Assembly (NCBI GenBank): GCA_028751875.1
Contig: CM054155.1
Location: forward strand, 44,688,421-44,752,420
Length of the DNA stretch: 64,000 nucleotides
Reading direction: 5' to 3'
DNA from: Rapana venosa
Taxonomy: Eukaryota; Mollusca; Gastropoda; Neogastropoda; Muricidae
How positions within the stretch are numbered: position 1 is the stretch's first letter; each line of letters begins with the position of its first letter. Below, piece after piece: positions 63,766 to 64,000 of this stretch. The notes beneath the pieces are model-generated. The model saw only the letters and a list, made by a program, of their open reading frames with translations, made no database searches and was not told where the DNA came from. Position numbers and translations under genes: made by a program.

Positions 63766-64000
63766 ATGAACTTGTATACGAGTGAATAACATACATGCTA
63801 CAAGTGTGTTATTTCTTGACTTCTCCTTCATCTCCTCAGTGAGAAGTCATTGGGGCAGGCATGAAACGCAATACAGACAAACAACACAGCAGAACAGACA
63901 TCCTAAGCCAATCCCACGGTTTACACCCTCACTACTTGGTTGCCAGAACAAAACGCAGCACGAGCATAATGCTATACACCGTGTTAACAACAACAACAAA

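Overview
This window is animal nuclear DNA. It carries introns with GT-AG sites, microsatellites, minisatellites, tRNA-derived SINEs, non-LTR retrotransposons and TTAA-flanked DNA transposons. The density and type of SINEs, plus a RanBP2 without a cyclophilin domain, suggest an invertebrate, most likely a mollusc and perhaps a marine gastropod. That placement is an inference from repeat style, not from a database match.

One gene dominates. From 63179 down to a stop codon at 9892, the minus strand carries 35 recognisable exons of a RanBP2/Nup358-type nucleoporin. This is the giant protein of the cytoplasmic filaments of the nuclear pore. The 5' end, with most of the N-terminal TPR domain, lies beyond position 64000. 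Order along the protein: end of the TPR/alpha-solenoid (63.2-61.6 kb); S/TP-rich linker and coiled coil resembling the oligomerisation element (59.9-56.2 kb); P/Q/Y-rich linker (55.0-49.0 kb); a divergent RanBD/PH-like domain (48.1-45.2 kb); FG linker (40.2 kb); Ran-binding domain 1 (38.7-36.2 kb); two near-identical RanBP2-type zinc-finger exons (33.9 and 30.4 kb); FG region (29.5-28.7 kb); Ran-binding domain 2 (28.3-26.1 kb); one IR-like SUMO/Ubc9-binding motif (25.6 kb); FG linker (24.4-23.0 kb); Ran-binding domain 3 (23.1-19.9 kb); about 17 tandem 28-residue repeats rich in SQ/TQ, with degenerate copies in the exon before (19.4-16.0 kb); an acidic tract; and a degenerate C-terminal Ran-binding domain followed by the stop (13.1-9.9 kb). 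Splice phases agree across nearly all junctions, which is strong evidence for the model. Six small frame lesions (in five exons), four of them in homopolymers, one in a CAG run and one in the repeat array, look like consensus errors, although real decay cannot be excluded from one sequence.

The introns hold many repeats: 46-, 48-, 64- and about 72-bp minisatellites; a 31-copy array next to zinc-finger exon 1 whose unit contains that exon's 3' splice site; a 1.8-kb G-rich array; a CTACC/CTACA array; a 4.1-kb RTE-like LINE with a 13-bp target duplication, itself interrupted by a piggyBac-like element at TTAA; a second TTAA element that looks Kolobok-like; and several SINE families sharing one core.

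Positions 1-9891 lie downstream of the stop. They hold SINEs, other dispersed repeats and probably the 3' UTR. No second gene could be confirmed there; one 64-codon reading frame at 6690-6884 is noted.
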